Part shown: piece by piece, positions 41,699 through 50,072 of the stretch
How positions within the stretch are numbered: the first letter of the stretch is position 1
How the letters are laid out: each line of letters begins with the position of its first letter
NCBI GenBank assembly: GCA_028870705.1
Contig: JAGWPD010000227.1
Span: 1 to 51,150 of the forward strand
Source of the DNA: Gammaproteobacteria bacterium
Lineage (GTDB): Bacteria > Pseudomonadota > Gammaproteobacteria > Steroidobacterales > Steroidobacteraceae
Direction: 5' to 3'
Length of the DNA: 51,150 bases
The notes under the pieces: generated by a model
The model's input: the letters and a program-made list of their open reading frames with translations, nothing else
What the model was told of the DNA's origin: nothing
Database searches by the model: none
Translations under genes and position numbers: made by a program

Positions 41699-41727
41699 GG
41701 CGCCAAACACCGCGACGGCTTGGCGCC
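41699..41727. terminator. Hairpin in gene-free stretch
   Basis: GGCGCCAA and TTGGCGCC are perfect 8-bp arms around a 13-nt loop. It lies between the GH65-like remnant and the exaC-type gene. It has no U-tract, so its role as a terminator is uncertain. The rest of 41650-42001 shows no gene. Confidence 0.35.
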
Positions 41728-42001
41728 CGTTGCATTGCGCACTGCTGAGCCTCACACCCATCACGCGCGACTCCAAGCACCGCTCCCTCATGCCGACCGG
41801 GGCCGCCGCCGGTCAGGTTACTCCCGGTCTCAACGGCGTAACGGCGATCGGCTAAGTAAATCCACGGATTGCTCATTGAGTACGGATGGCAGATAAACCC
41901 CTACCTAATCTGCTTCTTCGGACGATGCCACAATGCACCGACGAGGCCGTTGGCAATACGGGGCTTAGCCGGTGTCACAACCATTCAGGAGCGCAGGAAT
42001 C

Positions 42002-43522
42002 ATGAGTGTCGCAGCACCGGTCGAAATTGGCGCCAAGGTTCAATTCAAATCCAGGTACGAAAACTTCATCGGTGGAAAATGGGCCGCACCCGTCAAGGGC
42101 GGGTACTTCGATGTCATCACACCGATCACTGGCAAGGTCTATACCAAGGCCGCGCGCTCGACTGCCGAGGATGTAGAACTCGCGTTGGACGCCGCGCATG
42201 CAGCCGCGGACGCGTGGGGACGCACGCCGGCCGCGGAGCGCGCCAATGTCCTGCTGCGAATCGCGGACCGCATTGAGCAGAACCTGGAAATGCTGGCTTA
42301 TGCGGAAACGATGGATAACGGCAAGCCGATCCGCGAGACGCTCAATGCCGATATTCCGCTGGCAGTCGACCATTTCCGCTATTTCGCCGGCTGCCTGCGG
42401 GCGCAAGAGGGCTCGCTCAGCGAGATCGACTCCAATACCGTCGCCTACCATTTTCACGAGCCGCTCGGGGTTGTTGGCCAGATCATCCCATGGAACTTCC
42501 CCATCCTGATGGCGGCCTGGAAGCTCGCGCCAGCGCTCGGCGCGGGCAACGCGGTGGTGCTCAAGCCCGCCGAGCAGACCCCAATCAGCATCATGCTGAT
42601 GGCCGAGCTCATTGCCGATCTACTGCCACCGGGCGTTCTGAACATCGTCAACGGCTTCGGCCGGGAAGCCGGCCTGCCGCTTGCGACCAGCCGCCGTATC
42701 GCGAAAATCGCATTCACCGGATCGACCACCACAGGGCGGGTGATCGCGCAGGCGGCCGCCAACAATCTGATTCCCGCGACGCTGGAACTGGGCGGGAAGT
42801 CGCCGAACATCTTCTTCCCGGATGTCACGGCCGCGGATGACGATTTTTACGACAAGGCCATTGAGGGATTGGTGCTGTTTGCCTTCAATCAGGGCGAAGT
42901 GTGCACCTGCCCATCGCGGGCGCTGATCCACGAGTCGATTTACGATCAATTCATGGGGCGAGTGCTCAGGCGCGTGGCCGCGATCAAGCAGGGCAACCCC
43001 CTGGACATGAACACCATGATCGGTGCCCAGGCGTCCAAGGAACAGCTCAGCAAGATCCTGACTTACCTGGACCTCGGCAAGCAGGAAGGCGCGCAGGTGC
43101 TTGCGGGCGGTTCACAGGCGCACCTGCCCGGCGAATTGGCGGGCGGCTACTACGTCCAGCCGACACTGTTCAAAGGGCACAACAAGATGCGTATCTTCCA
43201 GGAGGAGATCTTTGGACCGGTACTGGCGGTGACGACATTCAAAACCGAGGCCGAGGCCCTGGCGATCGCCAATGACACGCTCTACGGGCTGGGCGCCGGC
43301 GTCTGGTCGCGCGACAGCAATATCTGCTTCCGCATGGGTCGCGCGATCAAGGCCGGACGCGTCTGGACGAATTGCTATCATGCCTATCCGGCGCACGCCG
43401 CTTTTGGCGGCTACAAGGAGTCGGGAATCGGGCGCGAGACCCACAAGGTCATGCTCGATCACTACCAGCAGACCAAGAATCTCCTGGTCAGCTACAGCCC
43501 GAAGAAACTCGGGTTCTTCTAG
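42002..43522 (+). CDS. exaC: NAD-dependent aldehyde dehydrogenase, ExaC/AldA type
   Basis: 506 residues from ATG 42002 with CAGGAGCGCAGGAA upstream; this is the standard length for ExaC-type acetaldehyde dehydrogenases. Landmarks are [21 protein letters not shown] at 159-179, FTGSTTTGR for NAD binding at about 238-246, the general base in LELGGKSPN (Glu262), and the nucleophile region [14 protein letters not shown] (Cys301). The C-terminus ([34 protein letters not shown]) is diagnostic of the group. It oxidises acetaldehyde or similar aldehydes to acids without CoA, unlike the enzyme at 35773. It is monocistronic and lies just inside the tRNA-Met end of the candidate island. Confidence 0.92.
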   Translation: MSVAAPVEIGAKVQFKSRYENFIGGKWAAPVKGGYFDVITPITGKVYTKAARSTAEDVELALDAAHAAADAWGRTPAAERANVLLRIADRIEQNLEMLAYAETMDNGKPIRETLNADIPLAVDHFRYFAGCLRAQEGSLSEIDSNTVAYHFHEPLGVVGQIIPWNFPILMAAWKLAPALGAGNAVVLKPAEQTPISIMLMAELIADLLPPGVLNIVNGFGREAGLPLATSRRIAKIAFTGSTTTGRVIAQAAANNLIPATLELGGKSPNIFFPDVTAADDDFYDKAIEGLVLFAFNQGEVCTCPSRALIHESIYDQFMGRVLRRVAAIKQGNPLDMNTMIGAQASKEQLSKILTYLDLGKQEGAQVLAGGSQAHLPGELAGGYYVQPTLFKGHNKMRIFQEEIFGPVLAVTTFKTEAEALAIANDTLYGLGAGVWSRDSNICFRMGRAIKAGRVWTNCYHAYPAHAAFGGYKESGIGRETHKVMLDHYQQTKNLLVSYSPKKLGFF

Positions 43523-43696
43523 GCTTCAAGGGATCGCGCCGGCAATTGGTTGGCGGGGGTGGATGGCCACCCTCCCGCGTGCTTGCCGGAGGTGATCGTG
43601 GTTCAGAAGGTCGTTGCAATGCAGGCGCCCCCGGCAGCTGATCGAATACCAGACCGGGCGCATCACTAGCGCCGAAAATCCCTTCGGAGCTAGAGT

Positions 43697-43738
43697 GTTA
43701 CCCATGTGCCCGGAATAAAACGTTACCGATCTGCTCGG
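43697..43738. repeat. Tandem 17-bp terminal-repeat-like units
   Basis: GTTACCCATGTGCCCGG (43697-43713) is followed 25 nt later by GTTACCGATCTGCTCGG (43722-43738), 14 of 17 matching. Multiple short direct repeats of this kind are typical of the ends of IS21-type and similar insertion sequences. No transposase is near, so it would be a solo end. A degenerate TTACCGGCGTGATCGG also occurs at the left repeat (about 17529). Confidence 0.4.
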
Positions 43739-43752
43739 AAAGGACCTGATTC

Positions 43753-43769
43753 GATTGGTGGCTAGGGTG
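43753..43769. repeat. Candidate att site (right), overlapping tRNA-Met 3' end
   Basis: GATTGGTGGCTAGGGTG is an exact direct copy of 17559-17575. It contains the complement of the encoded CCA, the discriminator base, the 3' acceptor strand and the first T-stem bases of the tRNA, the usual crossover location for tRNA-targeted integrases. Confidence 0.6.
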
Positions 43770-43832
43770 GGACTCGAACCCACGACCTCGGCATTATGAG
43801 TGCCACGCTCTAACCAGCTGAGCTACCTAGCC
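43756..43832 (-). tRNA. tRNA-Met (CAT), elongator type
   Basis: On the minus strand GGCTAGGTAGCTCAGCTGG, then TTAGAGCGTGGCACTCATAATGCCGAGGTCGTGGGTTCGAGTCCCACCCTAGCC-A-CCA folds as a cloverleaf. The acceptor pairs GGCTAGG/CCTAGCC; the anticodon loop is CTCATAA (CAT); the T-loop TTCGAGT is canonical; CCA is encoded. The first acceptor pair is G-C, so it is not an initiator tRNA. Its 3' end coincides with the candidate island attachment repeat. Confidence 0.95.
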
Positions 43833-44087
43833 TTATGCGCCCCGAAAGGGTGGCGGATTCTCCCGGCCCGCCGCCGCCCCGTCAAGGCAGCGCCTGCCTG
43901 ACGGATATTAAAAGAATTTTACAGAAGCTGCCGATCCGGGGCCGGGCGGGCCCTGCGCGGCAGAACCGGAAAATTTCACTTGGGGGCGGGCAGCGATTGC
44001 GCGCAATATCGACAGTCCGCACGCAAAGAACGCCGCGCTTTCCGAACGCGGCCCGGTGGTGGGCGAAACTCGAGGGACTTTCCGCCG

Positions 44088-44801
44088 ATGCCCGATTCGA
44101 ACGCTCGTTCAAGCATCGCCGATACCTTTACCAAGTTGCTGCGGCTCAATCTTGCCGGCGGCCCGCCGCTGGTGACGCGCGAGCAGCTGATGGCCGAATC
44201 CGAATCGCACATCGCCAGGACGGCGCGCAAGGGCAACTCGCCCGAGCAGCAGGTGGCGACGCAGATACTCGCCAATCCGACCGACTATCGCAGCTGGGAA
44301 AGCGAGCACGAGCGACTGATGGCGGCCGTGGCGCGGCCGAATCGCACCGTAGTTCAGGCGCGTGCGCTGCTGTCGACCGCGTTCGCGCTGGTGCACCGCA
44401 GGGCGCTGTTCGAGTACCTGCGCGGCCATGCGGTGCGCGGCATCAGCAGGCGCGAATTGATGCAGCATTTCCATGGCCAGAAGAGCTACAGCCAGGCGAT
44501 CGTCGCCGAGCACGGCAACTACCTGCGCAGCTCCGCCAGCCTGATGTGCGCCGAGCACTTCGGCACGACGATCCTCGCTCACCAGGCCTTCGGCGGTCCG
44601 TTCCGCCGCTACGAGCATCTCTATGCCGAGTACTTCCGCAGCTACTGCGACAGCTATCTCGCCCCACCCTCGAAGACCGAGGATGTCTCGGACAGCATGC
44701 GCGCGTTGCTGCCGCACCTGAAGCGCGATGTGCTGGACGTGCGGGCGCGGCTGCTGGCGATGCCGCCTGCGCCGCCCCCGGGCGCTCCCGGCCGCCGCTG
44801 A
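44088..44801 (+). CDS. Uncharacterised helical protein
   Basis: I do not recognise this family. ATG 44088 (GAGGGA upstream) gives 237 residues, with no signal peptide and no membrane segment. It is strongly helical, with many charged and aromatic positions: TFTKLLRLNLAGGPPLVTREQLMAESESHIART, SWESEHERLMAAVARPNRTVVQARALLSTAFALVHRRALFEYLRGH, YEHLYAEYFRSYCDSYL, and a Pro-rich tail (MPPAPPPGAPGRR). Residues 90-150 (RGISRRELMQHFHGQKSYSQAIVAEHGNYLRS) could form a helix-turn-helix-like unit, but this is weak. It converges on ychF: the two stop codons abut as TGATCA. Codon use matches the core genes, so it is probably a lineage-specific chromosomal gene. Confidence 0.7.
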   Translation: MPDSNARSSIADTFTKLLRLNLAGGPPLVTREQLMAESESHIARTARKGNSPEQQVATQILANPTDYRSWESEHERLMAAVARPNRTVVQARALLSTAFALVHRRALFEYLRGHAVRGISRRELMQHFHGQKSYSQAIVAEHGNYLRSSASLMCAEHFGTTILAHQAFGGPFRRYEHLYAEYFRSYCDSYLAPPSKTEDVSDSMRALLPHLKRDVLDVRARLLAMPPAPPPGAPGRR

Positions 44802-45896
44802 TCAGACGTTGAACCTGAAGTGCATGACGTCGCCCTCGCGGACGACGTATTCCTTGCCTTCCAGCCGCATCTTGCCGGCTTCCTTCGCGCCGGCTTCGCC
44901 GCGGCAGCGTACATACTCGTCATAGGATATGACCTCGGCGCGGATGAAGCCGTGCTCGAAATCGGTGTGGATCACGCCCGCCGCCTGCGGCGCGGTGCTG
45001 CCGCGGCGCACTGTCCAGGCGCGCACTTCCTTCGGGCCGGCGGTGAAATAGGTGAACAGTCCGAGCAGTTCGTAGCCCGCACGAATCACCCGGTTCAGGC
45101 CCGGCTCCTGCAGGCCCAGGTCCTTGAGGAATTCGGCGCGCTCGGCCTCCTCCAGCTGCGAGATCTCGGCCTCGATCGCGGCGCACACCGGCACCACCGT
45201 GGCGCCCTCGGCGCGCGCGCGCGCGCGCAAGGCTGCGATGTAGGCGTTGTCGACCGCGAGCGCAGCTTCGTCGACGTTGGCCACGTACATCACCGGCTTG
45301 GCAGTCAGCAACTGCAGCTCGCGCATGTCACGGCGCTCGGCGTCGGCGACCGGCACGACGCGCGCGGGCGTGCCCGCATCGAGCGCAGTGCGTACGCGCT
45401 CATAGAGCGCATGGCGCCGCGCCGCTTCCTTGTCGCCGCTTTTCATCGCCTTCGCGGCACGCTCGAGCGCCTTCTCCGCCACCGCCAGGTCGGCGAGCGC
45501 CAGCTCGGTGTTGATCACGTCCACGTCCGAATCGGGATCGACGCGTCCAGCGACGTGCACGATGTCATCATGATCGAAGCAGCGCACCACGTGCGCGATC
45601 GCGTCGGTCTCGCGGATGTGCGCCAGGAACTTGTTGCCCAGGCCTTCGCCCTGCGAGGCGCCGGCCACGAGCCCGGCGATGTCGACGAACTCGACCGTCG
45701 TCGGCACGATTTTCTCGGGGTGCACGATGCCGGCGAGCACGGCGAGCCTGGGGTCGGGCACCGGCACGATGCCGACGTTCGGGTCGATGGTGCAGAACGG
45801 GTAGTTCTCGGCTGCGATCTGCGCGCGCGTCAGCGCGTTGAACAACGTCGACTTGCCGACGTTGGGCAGGCCCACGATTCCGCACTTGATGCTCAT
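44802..45896 (-). CDS. ychF: Redox-regulated/ribosome-binding GTPase-ATPase YchF
   Basis: 364 residues, exactly the YchF length. Motifs are G1 [14 protein letters not shown] at 9-22, [16 protein letters not shown] typical of YchF, G3 [22 protein letters not shown], and the NVDE-type G4 substitute ([10 protein letters not shown]) that shifts preference to ATP. The C-terminal TGS domain is present ([42 protein letters not shown]). It is a conserved ATPase binding the ribosome, linked to oxidative-stress response. Its ATG overlaps the pth stop as ATGA, the common gammaproteobacterial pairing. Confidence 0.97.
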   Translation of the reverse strand: MSIKCGIVGLPNVGKSTLFNALTRAQIAAENYPFCTIDPNVGIVPVPDPRLAVLAGIVHPEKIVPTTVEFVDIAGLVAGASQGEGLGNKFLAHIRETDAIAHVVRCFDHDDIVHVAGRVDPDSDVDVINTELALADLAVAEKALERAAKAMKSGDKEAARRHALYERVRTALDAGTPARVVPVADAERRDMRELQLLTAKPVMYVANVDEAALAVDNAYIAALRARARAEGATVVPVCAAIEAEISQLEEAERAEFLKDLGLQEPGLNRVIRAGYELLGLFTYFTAGPKEVRAWTVRRGSTAPQAAGVIHTDFEHGFIRAEVISYDEYVRCRGEAGAKEAGKMRLEGKEYVVREGDVMHFRFNV

Positions 45897-46510
45897 TTCT
45901 CTCCTGGTGCGCCGGCCGCCGCTGCGGGCTCATCGCGCGTATGCAGCCGATGCATCGCCTTCTGCGCGCCCTCGCACAGCAGCTCGGGAAGCGCCGCCTG
46001 CGCGCGCTGGAGCGCGGCGTCGATCAGCGCCTGCTCCGCGGCCGTGGCGCGGTCGAGCACCGCGTCGATCACCTGGTGCTTCGTGCCAGGATGGCCGACG
46101 CCGATGCGCAGTCGCCAGAAATCCGCGCCGAGCTGCGCGATGACATCGCGCACGCCGTTGTGTCCACCGTGCCCGCCCCCTTCCTTCAGCCGCACCACGC
46201 CCGGCGGCAGGTCGATGTCATCGTGCACCACCAGCATCTCCGCCGGCGCAATGCGGTAGAACGCGGCCAGCGCCTGCACCGCCGCGCCACTACGGTTCAT
46301 GAAAGTCTGCGGCTTCATCAACCACAGCTCACGGCCGGCGACAGCGGCGCGCGCAAGCTCGCACTGATAACGCGTCTCGCGCTTCCAGCCGGCGCCGCAG
46401 CCGCGCGCGAGCTCGTCGACGTACCAGAAGCCGGCGTTGTGGCGCGTGCGCGCGTACTCGGGGCCGGGATTTCCCAGCCCCACCACCAACTTCAGTGGAA
46501 GTCCCGTCAA
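45893..46510 (-). CDS. pth: Peptidyl-tRNA hydrolase
   Basis: About 205 residues when started at TTG 46510 ([16 protein letters not shown]), which matches the usual N-terminus; the ATG at 46528 would add six residues (MWWCNP). Catalytic and substrate residues are visible: [22 protein letters not shown] with the catalytic His, [12 protein letters not shown] with the conserved Asn, [29 protein letters not shown] with the conserved Asp, and [10 protein letters not shown]. It releases peptides from peptidyl-tRNA that drops off ribosomes. The C-terminal tail ([14 protein letters not shown]) is slightly longer than in E. coli. It lies between rplY and ychF. Confidence 0.95.
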   Translation of the reverse strand: MTGLPLKLVVGLGNPGPEYARTRHNAGFWYVDELARGCGAGWKRETRYQCELARAAVAGRELWLMKPQTFMNRSGAAVQALAAFYRIAPAEMLVVHDDIDLPPGVVRLKEGGGHGGHNGVRDVIAQLGADFWRLRIGVGHPGTKHQVIDAVLDRATAAEQALIDAALQRAQAALPELLCEGAQKAMHRLHTRDEPAAAAGAPGEK

Positions 46511-46557
46511 GGGATTGCACCACCACACGCAACGCCCGACGAGCCGGAGTACCGGCG

Positions 46558-46657
46558 CGTGGCGCCATTCGCTGTGGGGACCGTCCGCGACATGGATGTC
46601 ACGGCCGGAGCCCCCATGGATGGGTTCACGGCGTTCCCGACAGCGAATGGTGCCACG
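46558..46657. repeat. Large imperfect inverted repeat between rplY and pth
   Basis: The left arm CGTGGCGCCATTCGCTGTGGGGA (from 46558) pairs with the right arm ending at 46657, TCCCGACAGCGAATGGTGCCACG, with two mismatches over 23 bp. The roughly 50-nt interior holds smaller dyads (GACATgGATGTC; CCCATGGATGGG). It looks like a dispersed intergenic palindromic element of the type common in Xanthomonadales-like genomes. It may also separate rplY and pth transcripts. Confidence 0.6.
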
Positions 46658-46680
46658 TGACGGCGCACCGGCTTGCGTGG

Positions 46681-47418
46681 CTACTTCTTGCCGCCTTCCT
46701 TCTTCGCGTCCTTGCCCGCGTCCTTCTTGCCTTCGTCCTTCCTGGCATCCGCAGCAGGCGCGGCTGCGCCCTCGGCGGGCGCGGCAGCGACGGCGCCCTC
46801 GGCGGGCGCGGCTTCGGCCTCGGCAGTTGGCTCGGGCTCGGCAACGCGCGGCGCGTGGATCGAGACCACCGGCGGATTGGCGCCGTGCGCCAGCGCCGAG
46901 ATCGCCACGCCCGCGGGCACCTTGATGTCCTTCACGTACAGCGTGTCGTTGAGGTTCATCGCCGACAGGTCGAGCTCGATGTACTCGGGCAGATCCTTCG
47001 GCAGGCAGACCACTTCCATGTCGGCCATGTGGTGCGAGACCACGCCGCCCTGCGTCTTGACGCCCGGCGCCGCCGCCTCGCCCCTGAAGTGGATCGGCAG
47101 GTGCAGGCGGATCTTCTCGTTCTCGAGCACGCGCTGCAGGTCGAGGTGCACGACGGCGTTGCGCGCCGGGTGCATCTGCACGTCCTTGACGATCACCGGC
47201 TGCTTCTGGGCGCCGACGTTGATGCTGATGATCGACGAGTAGAACTTCTCGTCCGCCACCAGCGGCAGCAGTTTGTGATGCTCGAGCGAAAGCCGGACCG
47301 GCTCGGCGTGAGCGCCGTAGAGGATCGCGGGAACCATGCCGGAATGACGCAGGCGGCGGCTCGCACCCTTGCCCTGGTCATTACGCGGTTCCGCGCTGAG
47401 TTCGAAAGCAATACGCAT
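46681..47418 (-). CDS. rplY: 50S ribosomal protein L25/general stress protein Ctc
   Basis: 245 residues from ATG 47418, preceded by AAGGAG. The N-terminal 5S-rRNA-binding domain reads FELSAEPRNDQGKGASRRLRHSGMVPAILYGAHAEPVRLSLEHHKLLPLV. The C-terminal Ctc/TL5 beta domain follows (PLHFRGEAAAPGVKTQGGVVSHHMADMEVVCLPKDLPEYIELDLSAMNLNDTLYVKDIKVPAGV). After about residue 190 comes a long low-complexity Ala/Glu/Lys tail with AAPAEGA-like repeats, ending in KKDAGKDAKKEGGKK, which is disordered and lineage-variable. It sits next to prs, as in most gammaproteobacteria. Confidence 0.95.
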   Translation of the reverse strand: MRIAFELSAEPRNDQGKGASRRLRHSGMVPAILYGAHAEPVRLSLEHHKLLPLVADEKFYSSIISINVGAQKQPVIVKDVQMHPARNAVVHLDLQRVLENEKIRLHLPIHFRGEAAAPGVKTQGGVVSHHMADMEVVCLPKDLPEYIELDLSAMNLNDTLYVKDIKVPAGVAISALAHGANPPVVSIHAPRVAEPEPTAEAEAAPAEGAVAAAPAEGAAAPAADARKDEGKKDAGKDAKKEGGKK

Positions 47419-47490
47419 CTGTGAATGCTCCTTGAAGTTGACAACCAAGGGCGCGCACCGCGACCAGTGCCCGCCCGCCCAAAAACATGT

Positions 47491-48444
47491 TCAGTCGATG
47501 TACAGCGAGCTGACCGATTCCTCGTCGCGGATGCGGCGGATCGTCTCCGCCAGCAGCGCTGCGACCGAGAGCTGGCGGATGCGGCCGCACTTCCCGGCGG
47601 CCTCGCTCAGCGGAATCGTGTCGGTGACCACCAGTTCATCCAGCGCCGAGGCGGCGATGCGCTCGACTGCGCCACCCGACAGCACGGCGTGCGTGATGTA
47701 GGCGACCACGTGGATCGCGCCCTCGTCCTTAAGCGCCTGCGCCGCCAGGCACAGCGTGCCGGCGGTATCGACCATGTCGTCGATCAGCACGCAGCTCTTG
47801 CCCTTGACCTCGCCGATGATGTTCATCACCTTCGACTCGTTCGGCCGCGGACGGCGCTTGTCGATGATCGCCAGGTCCGCATCGTCGAGCCGCTTGGCGA
47901 AGGCGCGCGCGCGCACCACGCCGCCGACGTCGGGCGAGACCACGATCAGGTGCGGATAGGCCTTGCGCCACACGTCGCCCAGCAGCACCGGCGAGCCGAA
48001 CACGTTGTCGACCGGGATGCCGAAGAAACCCTGGATCTGCTCGGCGTGCAGATCGAGCGTCAGCACGCGCTCGACGCCGGCGCCGCAGATCATGTCGGCC
48101 ACCAGCTTGGCGGTGATCGCGGCGCGCGTGGCGCGCGGCCGGCGGTCCTGGCGCGCGTAGCCGAAATACGGGATCACCGCGGTGATGCTGCGCGCCGAGG
48201 CGCGGCGCGAGGCATCCGCCATCACCAGCAGCTCCATCAGGTTCTCGTTCACCGGCGGGCAGGTCGACTGCAGCAGGAACACGTCGCGCCCGCGCACGTT
48301 CTCCATCAGCTCGAGGTTCACTTCGCCGTCGCTGAAACGCGTGACCGACGCACGGCCCATCGGCAGCATCAGGTGCCGCGCAATGTCGTGGGCCAGCGCC
48401 GGATTGGCGTTGCCCGTGAACAGCGTGATCGACTGCGAATCCAC
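47491..48444 (-). CDS. prs: Ribose-phosphate pyrophosphokinase
   Basis: 317 residues from GTG 48444. Class I PRPP synthetase features are [56 protein letters not shown] (ATP loop), [39 protein letters not shown], and the PRPP-binding loop [13 protein letters not shown]. The catalytic Lys ([22 protein letters not shown]) is present. It makes PRPP from ribose 5-phosphate and ATP for nucleotide, His and Trp synthesis. It lies between tRNA-Gln and rplY on one strand. The Shine-Dalgarno (GGGACCTTTAA) before the GTG is weak. Confidence 0.97.
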   Translation of the reverse strand: MDSQSITLFTGNANPALAHDIARHLMLPMGRASVTRFSDGEVNLELMENVRGRDVFLLQSTCPPVNENLMELLVMADASRRASARSITAVIPYFGYARQDRRPRATRAAITAKLVADMICGAGVERVLTLDLHAEQIQGFFGIPVDNVFGSPVLLGDVWRKAYPHLIVVSPDVGGVVRARAFAKRLDDADLAIIDKRRPRPNESKVMNIIGEVKGKSCVLIDDMVDTAGTLCLAAQALKDEGAIHVVAYITHAVLSGGAVERIAASALDELVVTDTIPLSEAAGKCGRIRQLSVAALLAETIRRIRDEESVSSLYID

Positions 48445-48487
48445 TTAAAGGTCCCGTCCCCAGATTCTCAATGCCCAGACCTGCAAC

Positions 48488-48562
48488 TGGCTGGGGTGGA
48501 AGGATTCGAACCTCCGAATGGCGGGATCAAAACCCGCTGCCTTACCACTTGGCGACACCCCA
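48488..48562 (-). tRNA. tRNA-Gln (TTG)
   Basis: The minus strand reads TGGGGTGTCGCCAAGTGG, then TAAGGCAGCGGGTTTTGATCCCGCCATTCGGAGGTTCGAATCCTTCCACCCCA-G-CCA. Acceptor TGGGGTG/CACCCCA, anticodon stem-loop CGGGTTTTGATCCCG with anticodon TTG, and T-loop TTCGAAT are all canonical. It lies between ispE and prs, the standard place for tRNA-Gln in gammaproteobacteria. Confidence 0.96.
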
Positions 48563-48596
48563 AAACTGCGTGCGCCCTCGAACCCCCGGCGCGCTG

Positions 48597-49463
48597 TCAG
48601 GCAATTATCGCCAACGCGGCATCGAGGGGCGATCGATTTACACCGCGCGCCACGAAACTCGCCCATTCATCCGGCACGCGCGCCGCGACGCGCTCGGCTT
48701 CCGCCGCTGCACCGAAGGGCGCGAAGACACACGAACCCGTTCCGCTCAGCCGCGCCCGCCGTCCCAGCCATTCGAGCGCCGCCGCCACCTCGGGGTAACG
48801 GGCGCGAACCACGGCTTCGCAATCGTTCCCGCCTTCGGCCGGCGAAAAGCCGCGCATTGTGACGAGGCGGGAATTTCGTGTCAATTCAGGGGCCTGGAAT
48901 ATGCCGGCGGTCGCTACGGCAACGCCTGGATGCACGATCAGGTACCACGTATCCGGCAGCTCGACCGGCGTCAGCCGTTCCCCCCGCCCTTCCGCCCAAG
49001 CCGATGAACCAGCGAGGAAAACCGGCACGTCCGAGCCCAGTGCGAGGCCTATCCGGCCCAGCTGGCCCGGTTCCAGGTTGGTGCCCCAGAGCCGGTTGAG
49101 CACCCGCAGGACCGTGGCCGCATCCGAGCTGCCACCCCCCAGGCCGCCCCCGGTCGGAATGCGCTTGCGCACCCGCAGCCGGGCACCGCGCTCGACCCCG
49201 GTGGCCCGCTGCAGCGCAAGTGCCGCCCTGACCACCAGGTCGGATTCTGGTGCGATCGAGGCCGGACCGGCGACCCGCTCGATGCGCGGGTCCGCGGTGA
49301 CTTCGACGTGGATCTCATCACCCCAGTCCAGCAGCTGGAACAGCGTCTGCAGATCGTGGAAACCATCCTCGCGCCGGCCGAGCACATGCAGGAACAGGTT
49401 GAGCTTGGCGGGCGCCGGCCACCAACGCGGGCACATGGCCGCACCGTCAGCGCGCGCGCTCAT
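48597..49463 (-). CDS. ispE: 4-diphosphocytidyl-2-C-methyl-D-erythritol kinase
   Basis: 288 residues from ATG 49463, which overlaps the lolB stop as ATGA; the longer ORF runs into lolB. GHMP-kinase features are PAPAKLNLFLHVLGRREDGFHDLQTLFQLLD (substrate region), the ATP loop KRIPTGGGLGGGSSDAATVL, LALGSDVPVFLAGSSAWAEGRGE with the catalytic Asp, and the C-terminal GRRARLSGTGSCVFAPF. It phosphorylates CDP-methylerythritol in the MEP isoprenoid pathway. Coupling to lolB upstream and tRNA-Gln/prs downstream is the classical gammaproteobacterial order. Confidence 0.97.
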   Translation of the reverse strand: MSARADGAAMCPRWWPAPAKLNLFLHVLGRREDGFHDLQTLFQLLDWGDEIHVEVTADPRIERVAGPASIAPESDLVVRAALALQRATGVERGARLRVRKRIPTGGGLGGGSSDAATVLRVLNRLWGTNLEPGQLGRIGLALGSDVPVFLAGSSAWAEGRGERLTPVELPDTWYLIVHPGVAVATAGIFQAPELTRNSRLVTMRGFSPAEGGNDCEAVVRARYPEVAAALEWLGRRARLSGTGSCVFAPFGAAAEAERVAARVPDEWASFVARGVNRSPLDAALAIIA

Positions 49464-50056
49464 GGCAGCTGCCAGTTCGACACCCGCAATTTCAGGCGCA
49501 GCGCACCGCGCTGGATGGACACCCGGCGGGGCAGCCACAGCTTGCCGCTCGGCAGGTAGTCACCGTAGTCCACCTGCCAATCTGCCTGCTGCAAGCGAGC
49601 GAGCCGCTGGCTGTCATCGAGGATCTCGACCACCGCGGGATCAGCCGGGGCCGGCACGCCCAGCAGCCAGTAGCGCAGATTCGCCAGAGGCGGCTCGAAG
49701 CCGAGCAGGCGCACGAGCTCGGCGCGCGCCGCCTCGCCCTCGAGCTGCGAGCCATCGCTCGCCGTCACGTGGAGCCGCGAGCCGTCGTATGCCAGCCGCG
49801 CGCCGCCGACTCCGAGCGGCGCGCGCAGCAGTACCTCGCTCGATGCGCCCCGCTGGAGCCAGTTCACCGAGGCGCTGAATCCCTCGTTCGCGGTCGCGGC
49901 CGCCAGCTGCCCATTGAGCGTAAAGCTGTCGATGGCCTGCAAGGCGGCGCGCCGTTCGGTCCATGGCATGGTGGCGACGGGCGCCAGCGTTTGGCATCCG
50001 GCCAGCAGCAGCGCGCCTGCGGCAAGCGGCGCGATCCGGCAGAACAGCGCGCGCAT
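49460..50056 (-). CDS. lolB: Outer-membrane lipoprotein receptor LolB
   Basis: 198 residues with a lipoprotein signal peptide and lipobox LLLAGCQ (Cys21). The mature protein has the LolB pattern: WTERRAALQAIDSFTLNGQLAAATANEGFSASVNWLQRG, LLRAPLGVGGARLAYDG, LRYWLLGVPAPADP, and LARLQQADWQVDYGDYLPSG. LolB takes lipoproteins from periplasmic LolA and inserts them into the outer membrane. It is coupled to ispE and 16 bp from the TPR protein gene upstream. Typical length, and nothing missing. Confidence 0.95.
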   Translation of the reverse strand: MRALFCRIAPLAAGALLLAGCQTLAPVATMPWTERRAALQAIDSFTLNGQLAAATANEGFSASVNWLQRGASSEVLLRAPLGVGGARLAYDGSRLHVTASDGSQLEGEAARAELVRLLGFEPPLANLRYWLLGVPAPADPAVVEILDDSQRLARLQQADWQVDYGDYLPSGKLWLPRRVSIQRGALRLKLRVSNWQLP

Positions 50057-50072
50057 CGCCTGGGCGATCCGG

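Noticed and set aside
41320-41742. 140-aa minus-strand ORF in the gene-free stretch
   Set aside because: The opposite strand gives a better, though broken, match to a GH65-like tail. The ORF has no recognisable features.
44820-46259. 479-aa plus-strand ORF antisense to ychF/pth
   Set aside because: It is a shadow frame; the minus strand carries two certain housekeeping genes.
47425-48798. 457-aa plus-strand ORF antisense to prs and tRNA-Gln
   Set aside because: It runs through a tRNA gene and opposite prs, and shows no protein-family pattern.
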